Below, piece by piece: positions 37,790 through 49,644 of a stretch of DNA of 64,000 nucleotides; position 1 is the first letter of the stretch, and each line of letters starts with the position of its first letter. The notes beneath the pieces were generated by a model. That model ran no database searches, was not told where the DNA came from, and saw only the letters and a program-made list of their open reading frames with translations. The position numbers and the translations under genes were made by a program. Where the stretch lies: the NCBI RefSeq assembly GCF_038502225.1, contig NC_091292.1, positions 46,647,090-46,711,089 on the forward strand, in the 5' to 3' direction. This DNA is from Cherax quadricarinatus (taxonomy: Eukaryota; Arthropoda; Malacostraca; Decapoda; Parastacidae).

Positions 37790-38400
37790 TTCTCCTTATT
37801 CCTCTTTAGTTTTACTTTCTGTTCAACCCCAACTCTTTCATTAATAATTATTCCATACAGTGTACTCATTATACTAAGCAGGATTATTCCCCTATAATTC
37901 TTACACTCTTTCTTGTCACTTTTTCCCTTATTCCAAGAAACTTATTGCTCTCAGTCAATAATCAGGTATATTTTTTGTTATCTTTTCATACATATACTGG
38001 ACAAATACACCAACTACTTCAAAATTATGTCCCCACCAGCTTTTAACACCTCTTTCCTAATCTCATTTTCCCCAGGTGGTTTATCCCCTTTCATTCTACA
38101 CGTGCCTAATGCACATACCCAACACTTTAATCTGGCTGTTAGGTATTATTCCTCCCGGCTTAATGCATCATATATCCACCTGTTTTCCTTTGTCATCGTT
38201 AACAGATCCTCAAGATATTCTCTCCATCTTTCCAGTACCACCTCCTCATCTTACGTCTCTTGTCTTTTAGATCTCTCCAAAACTGCTGACAGAGCCTCAT
38301 CCATTTTCTCAGTGATTCTCATTTTGCATTCTATCATCACATCACTTTTTTTATCCACTCTTTCCTTCTCTACATAATATGAATTACGTATACTATCTTT
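37790..38400 (-). mobile_element. RTE-like LINE, RT fragment (decayed)
   Basis: The minus strand, in broken frames, encodes RWREYLEDLLTMTKENRW, PPGENEIRKEVLKAGGD and CKNYRGIILLSIMSTLYGII. These match the start of an RTE-type RT (PPG..EIRKEMLKAGG and CKNYRGISLLS..GKVYGRIL). Many stops. Probably the same broad family as 26330-27062. Confidence 0.65.
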
Positions 38401-38560
38401 CATGCATTTTCAAATTCTCTCGCATGCTAACTTTTTCTCCGGACTATGCAGCATAAGTATTCTTCCAGCTGAGGAAATGACCACCTCAGAATTTCGTCTT
38501 TCAGGAAGAGGGACTGACTGCATCGTCTTCACATCTCCACTATTTATGTTGCCTCTGTAG

Positions 38561-38600
38561 TCTACTGAAGAAGTCTATTGTGTCGGCGAAACGTTTCGAA
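38561..38600 (+). ncRNA. Hammerhead-type motif of a Penelope-like repeat
   Basis: Has core CTGAAGA (fits CUGANGA), a short helix GTC / GGC with a nine-base loop, then GAAACG and a self-complementary CGTTTCG. This is the minimal hammerhead layout described for Penelope-like elements. The downstream TTCGAAATAAAGATAG is also typical of those repeats. The rest of the element is missing. Confidence 0.55.
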
Positions 38601-38960
38601 ATAAAGATAGCTAACTGTTGTCATGCCTTAATTATCAATTTGTTGCTATTGTCTACCATAATAGTCACCCTCTTTACCTCACTATCCTACCAATCATTCC
38701 TCTTCCTTCCTGTACTCATCCTCCAGTACACACAAACTTCTGCTCTACACTCTGCATTCTACGCACTACATTCTTAAATCAACCCCATTGACTTTTGTCC
38801 TCTACTAATTCCCTCAGTAAGGAAAGCCCAAGCCCCTTACTTGCTGAAGTTAATTTCATCTTTCTATACGTACCCAAGCACATGCATTTCTGGACTAAAC
38901 ATCTTCCCTTCAACGTGTAACTTCACTCCCCCTGGATGAAACAAAGTGTTAGCAACTCAC
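38601..38960. other. A2M intron sequence
   Basis: CT-rich to AT-rich sequence before the donor of the exon at 38961-39118; possibly more decayed LINE. Nothing certain. Confidence 0.5.
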
Positions 38961-39118
38961 TTGGCACACACTGTGAAGGTGAAGGACTCATCAGTGGCCA
39001 AGATGTAGCTGGGTGGCTTCAATGTCACTTCAAAGCGAGGCAACACAAAGTCCTCCACCTTAAAGTTTGTGGTCGAGTGTGACTCCTCTTGAGTGTCCAC
39101 GTAGATAGTGTACAATCC
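38961..39118 (-). CDS. A2M: Alpha-2-macroglobulin exon
   Basis: A 158-bp exon (about residues 182-233 plus two bases). The acceptor is TTCTTCAG above 39118 and the donor is CCAA/GTGAGT below 38961. The peptide begins GLYTIYVDTQEESHSTTNFK, then VEDFVLPRFEVTLKPPSYIL and ends FTFTVCA. The 'VEDFVLPRFEVTL' block is the hallmark boundary between macroglobulin domains in A2M, complement and TEP proteins. It joins the exon at 51301-51417 in frame (ADEPEK then GLYTIY). Confidence 0.95.
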
Positions 39119-40822
39119 CTGAAGAAAATAACATTATGTTTAGTAATTAGAATACTGACAGTTTACACACTATTTATATTACTTTGAATTGAAGAGTTTA
39201 TAGGGATGCTCAGTGTCTTAAGCCAAAATATCATTGTGATTCTGACGCACTTACTGACGTGGAAATATCTCTTCTTACTAGCGTCCATCCTTTTTTATTT
39301 TTTTTTGTTGTGTCATGTGAGCGGCTAAGTTATTGTACAGCTCTTGTTCATCCTGCGAGAGCCAGGCACAAAAAGCAGGATTCCAGAGTAAAAATTTTCC
39401 TCATATGCTCAATGTCTTTTTTGGTTTAACCTTACCAAAATAGTTGCAATAAAAGTGTTGTCATATATATCTGTTTAAATACTTTTTTATACTATTGTAT
39501 ACAGACACTCTTCTATTTGCTTCAGTTTTCGACTGCTTTAAACATTTGTTCACATATATAACAGGCAGTGGTAATGTTATTAAAACTGTTGTAGAGATTC
39601 AATGTATAGTGGTGTTTTACATTCCCTTCAGCCATACAGTATATATGGTGTATCCCTCTACTAAGTAGGTCATCTTGTGGTGTGAATAATGAGCACAGCA
39701 GCGCTGGTGATGTGCTGCTGCTGTGAACCTGGCATTTCTTTATTGTTTGTCTGAAGAAGACAGTTTAGTCGGTGTATGTCGATCTGTTCCCAGTCTTGAC
39801 CTGATAGATTTTGTATGTATTCAGCATTGCAATGCCTACAAAATGAAAATTAAACTTTTATGTACTACTTGTAACTCTTTCGGACACAACCAATAAAGCC
39901 AATCTGCATGTTATATTTGTGTACATAATCTGCATGTTATATTTGTGTACATAATGCATGATATTAGTGTAGTTAATGACAGCAACTAGTCTTTCAATAG
40001 GCTCGTTAGTTTCGCTCTTCACCTTTTCACTTTCTTTCATTTCTTTCAAGTGGAATGATGTCAACAATATCACGTCACGATCTTCTTGCCACTAAAATGC
40101 CATGATGTCATTGGCATAAAACACCTGCACATCAGAAACAGCAATACCTGCGTTGAAGCTGGGAATATGTTTTCCTTTTTTCTACGCGTTTTACCACACA
40201 TGTCTGTCACGTTCAGACACAAAAAGCGAGTAAACGGTGTACATATATTTAATAACAGTCTGCCGCTGCAGTGCTCTGAAAGGAACAAAAGAAGTCCCTG
40301 AAATTATTTGAAATTACAAAAAACTGGCATAATATAGTATAAAATACAGTGTTGAGGTTCAAGGTTACTCTTGCCTGAGAAATGCACATACGCAGCAACA
40401 AGAAGGAATAAGATCAAGGAGTGTCGGAGTGCGTGTAAGTAGACCTATCGACTAGTCTCTTGTACTACTGTGCTTATACACGTTTAACATAAGCAGAATT
40501 GTGGTAAAAGCAGATATACATCTCGGCAACAGTTGCGTCTTTCCAGTGGCTAAGTCTTGAGCGTTTTGCAACATACGTGTTTGCTTTTGTTTATTGGTAA
40601 TACCTGTTTGTTCTCATCACTGGCAGTTTCATTAATGAATTTCAAAATACAGTTCAAAGACATCGAATTAATCTGAGTCGTCGTTCACGGTACAACTCGG
40701 CAAGTGGGGTGGGTGAGTGCTCCCTTCCAGGGCTGACGATGATGCTGAGAGTATCTTTCACCCAACACCCGGTGTCGCATGCCTGGCTGTCACTGCCCGC
40801 CCTGCACTTCCAATCCCAACTG
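39119..40822. other. A2M intron sequence, no gene
   Basis: Mostly AT-rich. A near-perfect 27-bp direct repeat containing AATCTGCATGTTATATTTG lies at 39899-39952. A CTGAAGAAGACAG stretch near 39756 recalls a hammerhead core but has no GAAA. Short open frames (e.g. 40086-40301) show no recognisable features. Confidence 0.55.
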
Positions 40823-41425
40823 TAGCCCTTTCATATTTGCTATTGCTCTTACTAGATGGTAGTTTGATGACGTAATTTACCTTACGTTGGGAACGGCCCT
40901 AGGTATACTACTAGACCACTTGTAGCGATGCGAATAATTAGCATCGCTCTAACTTGTATCATCGTCAATTCCCAAAAAGTCAAACTCATCTTCACTGTTA
41001 TCATTACTTCTCACATCGGCACCAACCCCACAAGAATGCTAGTTTTCACCTATGAGGTTAGAGGGTTGCCGATCATCAGGGTTTGCAGCGCTCTTCTTTT
41101 CGTTTTCTCTGTCACTTTCGCCAATTTCGTTTCAACTGTATAGAACTCAATTCCTTAATCAATATCCTCAATGTCACTATCATCATCAAACAATAACCGG
41201 TTAACCTTCTTGAGAGTAAGAGTATCAGAGCAGCATGCAGTTGTGAACAAGTGTCGACTAACACACTTTTCCCTTGATGCACTGCGGCGGACCCAATTCT
41301 TGTGCTATGTTTAGGCCTCCCAGGTCTCTCGTGGCAAATTTGAAAGCACTTTGATTTACACAGATTTACTGCACTGATACTGACTACAATCACATAGATA
41401 TACGTGAATGGCAGTGAAAGGGCTA
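40823..41425. mobile_element. Candidate DNA transposon remnant with 11-bp inverted ends
   Basis: TAGCCCTTTCA at 40823-40833 and its exact complement TGAAAGGGCTA at 41415-41425 bracket 603 bp. The minus strand inside encodes acidic runs in different frames (FDDDSDIEDID; NSEDEFDFLGIDDDTS), like the N-terminus of piggyBac-type transposases. There is no clear TTAA duplication at the ends. Weak call. Confidence 0.3.
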
Positions 41426-41993
41426 GGTAACATTGTTTTGATCACCTTGCAGAAACTACAGTCCTTTCATGACATACAATTCACATATTCTTTTCTCATA
41501 CTCAGTTTTGGGAGTTTCAGGACTACCAAGAATATTTCTTAATCCATTTCATGGTTTTATTGTTTGACATTTTAATCAACCAGTAGCCTATTGTTAGCTA
41601 AGTACATATTGAGAACACATAGTCATTAACCTTTAGTTTGGTGGTTCACTTATACGATTTCCAATGTGTCTATTCAGCACTTAATTTGTTCTACAGAAAT
41701 TATCTGTATATAATAAAGCATGATTTACTAATAACGGTATTACTGGAGGTATCAGCTAAAAATTATAATAGGGCATTGATTAATATACTGTACAGTGTAG
41801 GATATCATAGGACATAATATACAGTGTAGGATCTAATACACTGTCTTGAGGAGTGTCATGTTACATTTCTTTATTTTTACTGTTGTAGTCTTGAAACAAT
41901 GCAACAGATTTTCTGTTAGTGAGACAGCCAGGTATCCAGTATAACAGTATACCACCAATGTTCATTTCAGTTAGTTCATACGAAATCACTTTA
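41426..41993. other. A2M intron sequence
   Basis: AT-rich DNA between the candidate inverted-repeat element and the truncated 3' end of the BEL element. A short duplicated GTGTAGGAT.TNATA-like segment lies near 41790-41835. No 3' LTR is recognisable here. Confidence 0.5.
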
Positions 41994-43444
41994 TTAAGGC
42001 GTTTGAGTATACGTCTGAGAAACAGGTTCGAGCCTTCTGCAATGGAGTAAATGGGATGGACTTAATACTTCTAAATTGTCCAAATCATCGGTAACATAAG
42101 TTAGAGGTCTGTTGTTGACTCTATTTTCTATTTCAGTCATAACCGTGCGAAATTCTTCTAAGTCGATTCTCTGACGATGAAGAGTCTTCCTTAAACAACG
42201 TTTTACAATGCCGATCATTCTCTCATAAAATCCGCCGTGCCATGGAGATTTAGGAGGAATGTATCTCCAACGACAACTGCTTTCATTCAGCATCTGTTGT
42301 ATTTCAGGCTGATCAAAGATCTTGCAGCACCAGCAACAAAGTTCGCTGCATTGTCTGAAATCATCAGTCTGGGACATGCCCTTCTGGTTGCAAACCTTCT
42401 AAATAATTTGATAAAGGCTTCAGCAGACATGTCAGTGGCTACTTCTAGATGTACTGCTCTAGTTGTAGCACAAGTGAACAAACAGATGTACACCTTGAAG
42501 GGAACTTTGTCAACTGTTTTGGTTAAAATTATTGGTCCAGCGTAATCTACACCTGTCACCTCAAATGGAGTGACATGACAAACTCTTTCAGAGGGATATG
42601 GAGGTGGACCTGGATACTGACATACGCGCATATCGTAATGAAGACAAGTAATACAGTCCTTTATTTGTTTTTTCACACTTTGTCGACCTTGAGGTATCCA
42701 GTAGGATTGTCGTATATGACAAAGTGTGTCAGCTACCCCACCATGTAACACGTTACTGTGGGAGTTTTGCACAATCAGTTTTGTTAGCCAATGATTCTTG
42801 GGGATCAATATTGGATGTATGGCGTCTATAGGTAGTGAAGAATTATGAATTCTTCCTCGACATCTTATAATCTTTTCTGAGTCGAGATAAAGTCCTAAAG
42901 AATTAATCATAACAGGTCTCTTTGGGGATTTATCTTGTGTTTTCAGAAATTTATGTTCTGTAGAGAAAACATCTTTCTGTATTAGTTTCGACCAGTATTT
43001 AATGGGTTCAAGATATTCATAATCAGGTTTTATTCCTTTAATGAATTTAAAGACAAGAGCTGTAACTCTTAAGAGTTTACCCAAAGATGAGTACTTAGAT
43101 CCATCATTGCCTATTTCTGTTGTGTCTGCAGTATTTACACAACTTATTTCTGCCGTGTTCAAGCAAATTGTTTCTTCTGGCATAATGTGAGCTTTTCGCT
43201 GAGGCCAGTTATTTTCATTAGAGAGCCAGTTCGGTCCATGGAGCCATAATTTATTATCCACAAATTTCTTAAGTGAGCCACCACGTGACAACATGTCAGC
43301 TGGATTCTCTTGGGTAGAGACGTGGAGAAAGAGATAATCTCTCTGCATCTCTTTTATTTCTGCTACTCTGTTTTGTACATAGACCAACTTACTCTTATTA
43401 TTTCTTAACCACTGAAGAACTGCTTCATTATCACTCCAGATCAC
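41994..43444 (-). pseudogene. BEL integrase region
   Basis: Two overlapping frames (42287-43444 and 41994-42377) separated by a frameshift near 42300. They begin in the RNase H/tether part (WSDNEAVLQWLRNNKSKLVY; STQENPADMLSRGGSL), then an H2C2-type zinc finger (VLHGGVADTLCHIRQSYWIP; CITCLHY), then the integrase core (TGVDYAGPIIL; TTRAVHLEVATDM; MISDNAANFV; IPPKSPWHGGFYERMIGIVK). The catalytic D, D and E positions appear to be DYAGP, SDN and the E of FYERM. It ends YTQTP-stop. The typical post-integrase domain is absent. Confidence 0.87.
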
Positions 43445-45079
43445 GGTTTTTCAATAGTGAGATGATCGAGTACTTTGTTGAGATAGACAGCTAATTTTGT
43501 ACTTACATAGAGTGCTGTCAGTTCCAATTGTGGTACTGTTCTGACCTTCAAGGGTGCTACCCTAGCCTTTGAAGTAATTAGTGTACTTTCTTCAGCATTA
43601 CTCATGTAAGCTACAGCGCCATAACCTCTGGTTGACGCATCACAGAACACATGTAATGTGTACTTGTTTCACTCTTGACCTATGTCTGGGAAATTGAATT
43701 TGATGAAGTTGTTTAAACTCCTTGGATATTTCATCCCATGCTTGACTCATTTTTAGAGGCAAGTTCTCATCCCATCCAATTTTGAGCTTCTATGCATCTT
43801 GCATAAGCATTTTACCTTTTATGGTAATAGGTGAGACGAGTCCTAGAGGATCAAAACATTGTGATACTTCTGACAGTAAACTACGTTTAGTGAGTGTACT
43901 GCATGAATTATTGTTTATCCTTTTGAGACTCAAAGTATCTTCCTGTGTGTTCCAATTAAGTCCCAGCATATTGTTGCAATCAGGAATTTCAGCTTCAGGG
44001 AAATCTTCTTTGATAAGTTCCCTTAATTGCTTTGAATTAGTATTCCACATCCTTAGAGGCATATTTGCTTCTTTCATCTCCTTGTTAGCTTCTCTGTATA
44101 AGGATTTCAAATCCTCTTCTTTATTCACACTACCTTGAAGATTGTCCACATAGAAACTTTTCTTTAAGATTTCTTTGAAGGGACTTTCTGATTTCTTCAA
44201 ATGTGTATTTAGAGTAGCTTCTAGTAAGAATGGAGAGGATGTTGCACCAAATAATACTGACTTGAATCGATAAGTTTTCACAGGACTTTGAGGATCATGT
44301 GGATTTTCAGGCCACAAGAATCGAGTATAATCTCTATCTATTTCTTGTAGTCCTACTCTTAAGAAAGCTTTGGAAACATCAGCCGTGTAGGCATTTGGGT
44401 TTGTGCGAAATTTCATAAGCACGTCTCCAAGTTTCTCAGTTAGTGAGGGTCCGGTCATCAGACAGTCATTAAGACTTGCTACATCTTTATTTGCACGTGC
44501 GCTGCAATTGTATACAACACGTAGTGGAGTGGTTTCAGAATCTTTTCTGACTCCATGGTGCGGGAGATAATGAGCTACTGTCTTCAACTTATCTTCGACT
44601 ACTTCCTCAATGAATTTATTGTCCAACTGTTCTTGTATGATATTATCATAGACAGTCAGTAGCTCTGGATTCTTCCGGAACTCATGTATTTGTGCTTTCA
44701 TTTGTCCGAAAGCCATGCGATAATTGCTAGGCAGATGTGGTGGATTTAATTTCCATGGTAACCTAACCCAGTACTGTCCATCTTTATATTTGACAGTGTC
44801 CAAATATTGGTTATAAGTCTGAGACTCTTGTGGGCTTGGTTTATTTACATCAATACCTATCGCATCTAAATCCTACAACTTATCAACTGGTTCATTCATT
44901 TTTTCCAGTAATGATAATTTTTGCTGTGGTACATGATCAGCGGTTATTCTTGTAACCAGTACATTTTCCACTGAATCAATATCAGCTTCTTTCCCACTTT
45001 GATAGGGAATGGGACCACATATCATGTGGCCTCCTGTTTTCAGCAAGTGAACATCATGTTTACTTACTATATTTTGCAC
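43441..45079 (-). pseudogene. BEL reverse transcriptase and RNase H region
   Basis: The RT frame (43790-44803) contains HHGVRKDSETTPLRVVYNCS, ADVSKAFLRVGLQEIDRDYT, RFKSVLFGATSSPFLLEATL and the catalytic box SFYVDNLQGS. The YVDN form is usual in BEL/Pao. It continues SLLSEVSQCFDPLGLVSPIT, the connection segment. The preceding frame (44873-45079) has GGHMICGPIPYQSG; a stop (codons at about 44872) separates them. RNase H starts in 43441-43650 (FCDASTRGYGAVAY). Confidence 0.9.
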
Positions 45080-45202
45080 AAAACAGTGATAATAATCACT
45101 TCCAATGATTAAATCAATTGGACTAATTGTGTCCGTCTGTATGTCAGGACAGGCTAACTTGACCTTAGCTGCTTTCAGTGCTGCAACTGTTTCTTTTAAT
45201 CC

Positions 45203-45690
45203 CTAGATCTGCACAGACTTAGGCAAATCATCTACTACCACAGCTTCTACTGTCTTTTTCCTGTTTCCTAGACCAACAGTGATTCTGGCTACGTCATATG
45301 TCTGTTTACCAGAATTGTGGAAAAAACCAGCTATATCTAACTGTATTTTGGCATAGGGTTGTTTCTGCAACACTCTTCCTCTTATGAAGGACCTTTGTGA
45401 GCCTTGATCAAATAATGTTAGCACATTGGTTTTATGTAATTTATTAGATAACTCAACTCGAGCTATCGGGAGAGCAGTTGCTTTAAACTTATCTCTCACA
45501 TTTAATGCTGTTGCTTGTTGACTTCCTGATTCTGTGGAAGTCTTCTGTTGTTCAGCAAAAGTATTTGGGCATAATGCTGTATGATGCATACCCTTGCATA
45601 TAAAACACTTCTTCAGTGAGCATTTACCTCCCTTGCGTTCTCCTAAACACTTGGTGCACCTTTCAGCTGATGAGCACAGCGTTTACGTGC
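45203..45690 (-). pseudogene. BEL zinc knuckle and aspartic-protease-like region
   Basis: The upstream part encodes a CCHC-type knuckle (KKCFICKGMHHTALCPN). The frame 45203-45589 follows with ALPIARVELSN, then LTLFDQGSQRSFI, which is the active-site position of the retropepsin (D-x-G-S), and TYDVARITVGLG. It ends DLPKSVQI-stop. The upstream codons (near 45600-45690) are frameshifted. Confidence 0.8.
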
Positions 45691-45740
45691 CTCCATTGTT
45701 GTGTATTGACTACAATACTGTGCCCAATGTGTTCCGTCAC

Positions 45741-47102
45741 ATAAGAACATAAGAACATAAGAAAGGAGGAACACTGCAGCAGGCCTGTTGGCCCATACTA
45801 GGCAGGTCCTTTACAATTCATCCCACTAACAAACATTTGACCTACCCAATTTTCAATGCTACCCAAGAAATAAGCTCTGATGTGCAAGTCCCACTCAAAT
45901 CCAACCCATCCCACTCATGTATTTATCCAACCTAAATTTGAAACTACCCAAGGTCCTAGCCTCAATAACCCAACTAGGTAGACTGTTCCACTCATCTACT
46001 ACCCTATTTCCAAACCAATACTTTCCTATGTCCTTTCTAAATCTAAACTTATCTAATTTAAATCCATTACTGCGGGTTCTCTCTTGGAGAGATATTCTCA
46101 AGACCTTGTTAATATCCCCTTTATTAATACCTATCTTCCACTTATACACTTCGATCAGGTCTCCCCTCATTCTTCGTCTAACAAGTGAATGTAACTTAAG
46201 AGTCTTCAATCTTTCTTCATAAGGAAGATTTCTAATGCTATGTATTAATTTAGTCATCCTACGCTGAATGTTTTCTAAAGAATTTATGTCCATTCTGTAA
46301 TATGGAGACCAGAATTGAACTGCATAATCTAGGTGAGGCCTTACTAATGATGTATAAAGCTGCAGTATGACCTCTGGACTTCTGTTGCTTACACTTCTTG
46401 ATATAAATCCCAGTAATCTATTTGCCTTATTACGTACGCTTAGGCATTGCTGTCTTGGTTTAAGGTTGCTGCTTACCATAACCCCCAAGTCCTTTTCGCA
46501 ATCTGTATGGCTAAGTTCTACATTATTTAACTTATAAGTGCTAGGGTTATGGACACTCCCGAGCTTCAGAACCTTGCATTTATCTACATTGAACTGCATC
46601 TGCCACTTTTCTGACCAAGAGTAGAGTTTGTCTAAATCCTCCTGAAGTTCCCTAACATCTACTTTTGAATCAATTATCCTACCTATCTTCGTGTCATCGG
46701 CGAATTTGCTCATATCACTAGTAATTCCTTCATCAAGATCATTGATATAAATTATAAACAACAACGGGCCCAAGACTGATCCCTGTGGAACGCCACTTGT
46801 TACTGATCCCCACTCGGATTTAACCCCATTTATGGACACTCTCTGCTTCCTGTCTGTGAGCCATGATTCGATCCACGAGAGCACTCTTCCCCCAATGCCA
46901 TGGGCTGCTACTTTCTTCAACAGTCTTTGGTGCGGAACTCTATCAAATGCCTTACTAAAATCTAAGTAAATAATATCAAATTCTTTATCGTGGTCAACAG
47001 CCTCAAAAGCTTTACTGAAAAAAGTTAATAAATTAGTTAGACAAGACCGGCCTCTTGTGAATCCATGCTGAGTATCATTAATCAAGCTATGCTTATCGAG
47101 AT
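45741..47102 (-). mobile_element. CR1-clade LINE inserted in BEL gag, minus orientation
   Basis: A 5'-truncated CR1 copy whose 3' end carries (TTCTTATG)n, the classic CR1 tail. It has one open frame (45895-47085, 396 codons) starting INDTQHGFTRGRSCLTNLL. RT blocks are [37 protein letters not shown] and SKFADDTKI, followed by the C-terminal LVRPHLDYAVQFWSPYYR and FGNRVVDEWNSLPSWVIE. This is a different family from the TAGGTGAGTAC-tailed LINEs. The intact frame suggests a fairly recent insertion. The 3' UTR contains GGACCTGCCTAGTATGGGCC. Confidence 0.92.
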
Positions 47103-48900
47103 GGCAAGTACAAATTTTGGAGTGCGTTTATGTGTGACAGTCTGTTTACTGTTTGTTCTATTCACAGCTTGATAAATGCCTATATGGGATTTCCCATTCT
47201 GTGGTTTAGTGGGAGTTATACTCTTTTTATACTGAGTTGAAGGTTTGTTATCCACAGGATTTGTGGATGTTTCATCTTGTCTCATTGCTTGCATGTAAGA
47301 AATTATTGCTGGAAAACTATTGCTAATTTCTTCACAAGTGAAATAGCGTTCATTGAACATAATATTTAATCGTTCAATAGTTTGAGGTGGCAATGCCACT
47401 GATTGCGAAAAAGATTTAGGAGTTCTGGTTAGCAGTAATCTGAAACCAAGACAACAGTGCATAAGTGTTCGCAATAAAGCTAATAGAATCCTTGGCTTCA
47501 TATCAAGAAGCATAAATAATAGGAGTCCTCAGGTTGTTCTTCAACTCTATACATCCTTGGTTAGGCCTCATTTAGATTATGCTGCACAGTTTTGGTCACC
47601 TTATTACAGAATGGATATAAATTCTCTGGAAAATGTACAAAGGAGGATGACAAAGTTGATCCCATGTATCAGAAACCTTCCCTATGAGGATAGACTAAGG
47701 GCCCTGAAACTGCACTCTCTAGAAAGACGTAGAATTAGGGGGGATATGATTGAGGTGTATAAATGGAAGACAGGAATAAATAAAGGGGATGTAAATAGTG
47801 TGCTGAAAATATCTAGCCTAGACAGGACTCGCAGCAATGGTTTTAAGTTGGAAAAATTCAGATTCAGGAAGGATATAGGAAAGTACTGGTTTGGTAATAG
47901 AGTTGTGGATGAGTGGAACAAACTCCCAAGTACCGTTATAGAGGCCAGAACGTTGTGTAGCTTTAAAAATAGGTTGGGTAAATACATGAGTAGATGTGGG
48001 TGGGTGTGAGTTAGACCTGATAGCTTGTGCTACCAGGTCGGTTGCCGTGTTCCTCCCTTAAGTCAGTGTGACCTGACCTGACCTGACTAGGTTGGGTGCA
48101 TTGGCTTAAGCCGGTAGGAGACTTGGACCTGCCTCGCATGGGCCAGTAGGCCTTCTGCAGTGTTCCTTCGTTCTTATGTTCTTATGTTCTTATAAACCAA
48201 TCGCATTGCTGTAGGTCATATTTAGCACCTAGAGATCTGAGGCTAGTGTCTAATGTGATCCTAAATTACTGTAAGTCTGAAAAATGTTTGGGTGGCTTCT
48301 AGCTTGATATTAAGACTGCACGTGTAACCCTGGCTTTGTCAGCATCAAATTAATTGTCTGCTAAGATACTTAGGCTAGGTGATTTACTTAATCAGTTCGT
48401 AGGGTTCTCCCTTCACAAGACATTTAAGATAATTGAACTTAGCAGTTCGTGAATTTACTATGGATTGAAAACCACTAATAAATTCGTCGTAATTATGACC
48501 TTGTAAAATAGGCATTGACAATGTAAGCAAGCTTGGTAATGGAATACCTGGTGTAACAGTTGTTGTGACAAGTGTAACAGGTATCTGACCACTAGTTACA
48601 ACAGGTCTCTGTGATAGAGTTTTTCAGCAGGTAGCCTGTGCTCCTGTCCACCTTAATTGTTGATCACTAAAAGTACCCAAAACGTTTTTAATGTCATCCT
48701 CAGATGGATTTGATTCTGGGAATTCACTTTCATATTTTGCATAATCTGAATTGATTTCCAGACGCTGTGTAAGTAATTCCAGTTTTGTCTCAAGATCATC
48801 AGAATCTAGGTTAGTATCTTGAGTTAACCCTGTACAGACTGAAATTATTTTGTGTAATTTTATTCTGTAAAGAGGTAAACTGAGTATTCAAACAAGCCAT
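47103..48900 (-). pseudogene. BEL gag, split by a CR1 insertion
   Basis: Starts at ATG 48900 (MACLNTQFTSLQNKIT), frameshifted. A DUF1759-like segment at about 48385-48530 reads MPILQGHNYDEFISGFQSIV then TAKFNYLKCLVKGEPYELIK. A further piece (LDTSLRSLGAKYDLQQCDWF) reaches the CR1 insertion at 48195. Gag resumes at 47400 with VALPPQTIERLNIMFNERYF and SYMQAMRQDE, down to TPKFVLA at 47103, where the second CR1 copy begins; beyond it, GTHWAQYCSQYTTMEARKRC continues at 45735-45670. Non-functional. Confidence 0.75.
47403..48195 (+). mobile_element. CR1-clade LINE inserted in BEL gag, plus orientation
   Basis: A 5'-truncated copy of the same CR1 family as 45741-47102, in the opposite orientation. 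It begins DCEKDLGV and includes the frame 47557-48009 (LVRPHLDYAAQFWSPYYR; LENVQRRMTKLIPCIRNLPY; FGNRVVDEWNKLPSTVIEAR). The 3' UTR ends in GTTCTTATGTTCTTATG repeats at 48170-48195. It contains a short (ACCTG)n-like run near 48071-48087. Confidence 0.92.
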
Positions 48901-49624
48901 TTTACTTGAAAACTGATGATTCTAGCACCACACTTACAGTGTTTACACACTACACTGCTATAACAGCTGAGTTTTTGTTATTCTTAAGTCAACAATAATC
49001 GAGTCAGACATTACTGACCTTGAAGGGTACATATGGCTGGATGATGGCAGCTGTGTGATGCGGTCTCAACTTGGAACGCTGCTGAGTCATCATAAGTAAT
49101 GCACTTCATTCACTATACATCTATATAAATGTTACTGTATAACTGTATATCTCATGTATATTTCTTACACACATATAAATGTCACTTTTAATAGATGAAA
49201 GCTTACACTTAATATAACTTTCTTTATTATATAACAGTTAAATCTATAAGAGACAAACATAAACACAAACTCGTCTCTTAATTTCCATCTATAAATATTA
49301 TAAACACTACATGTATATACACTCGGACAAACTGAATGCCATCTGGGTTGATGCTGTTCTCAGCGATTCCTGAGCATGATCGCCAGTGGGTGACAGGTGC
49401 CATTCCCCGTTTTCTGTTGGGTGATTGGGTGAGCCAGATAGCCCTTGTTTTCTTTGGGTGACAGGTGATAGCTGGGTGAGAGCCTCCCCTTTTCTATAGC
49501 TAGTGACATCTGCCCATTCTCTGTGATTGAGTCTGAAGAGACTCATTTATTCTGATTTATATTGAAAAACACTAGTTTTACAGTTTTTTTGAAGGACCTT
49601 GGCTCATAATTTATTTGTACACTA

Positions 49625-49644
49625 GTACAAGGTTTGGACTACCA
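49625..49644 (-). promoter_or_regulatory. Primer-binding site of the BEL element
   Basis: Directly after the LTR end (GGCCACA) the minus strand reads TGGTAGTCCAAACCTTGTAC, starting with the TGG complementary to a tRNA CCA end. The tRNA species was not identified. Confidence 0.55.

Noticed and set aside
39750..39790. Hammerhead-like CTGAAGAAGACAG
   Set aside because: No GAAA strand and no convincing helix II.
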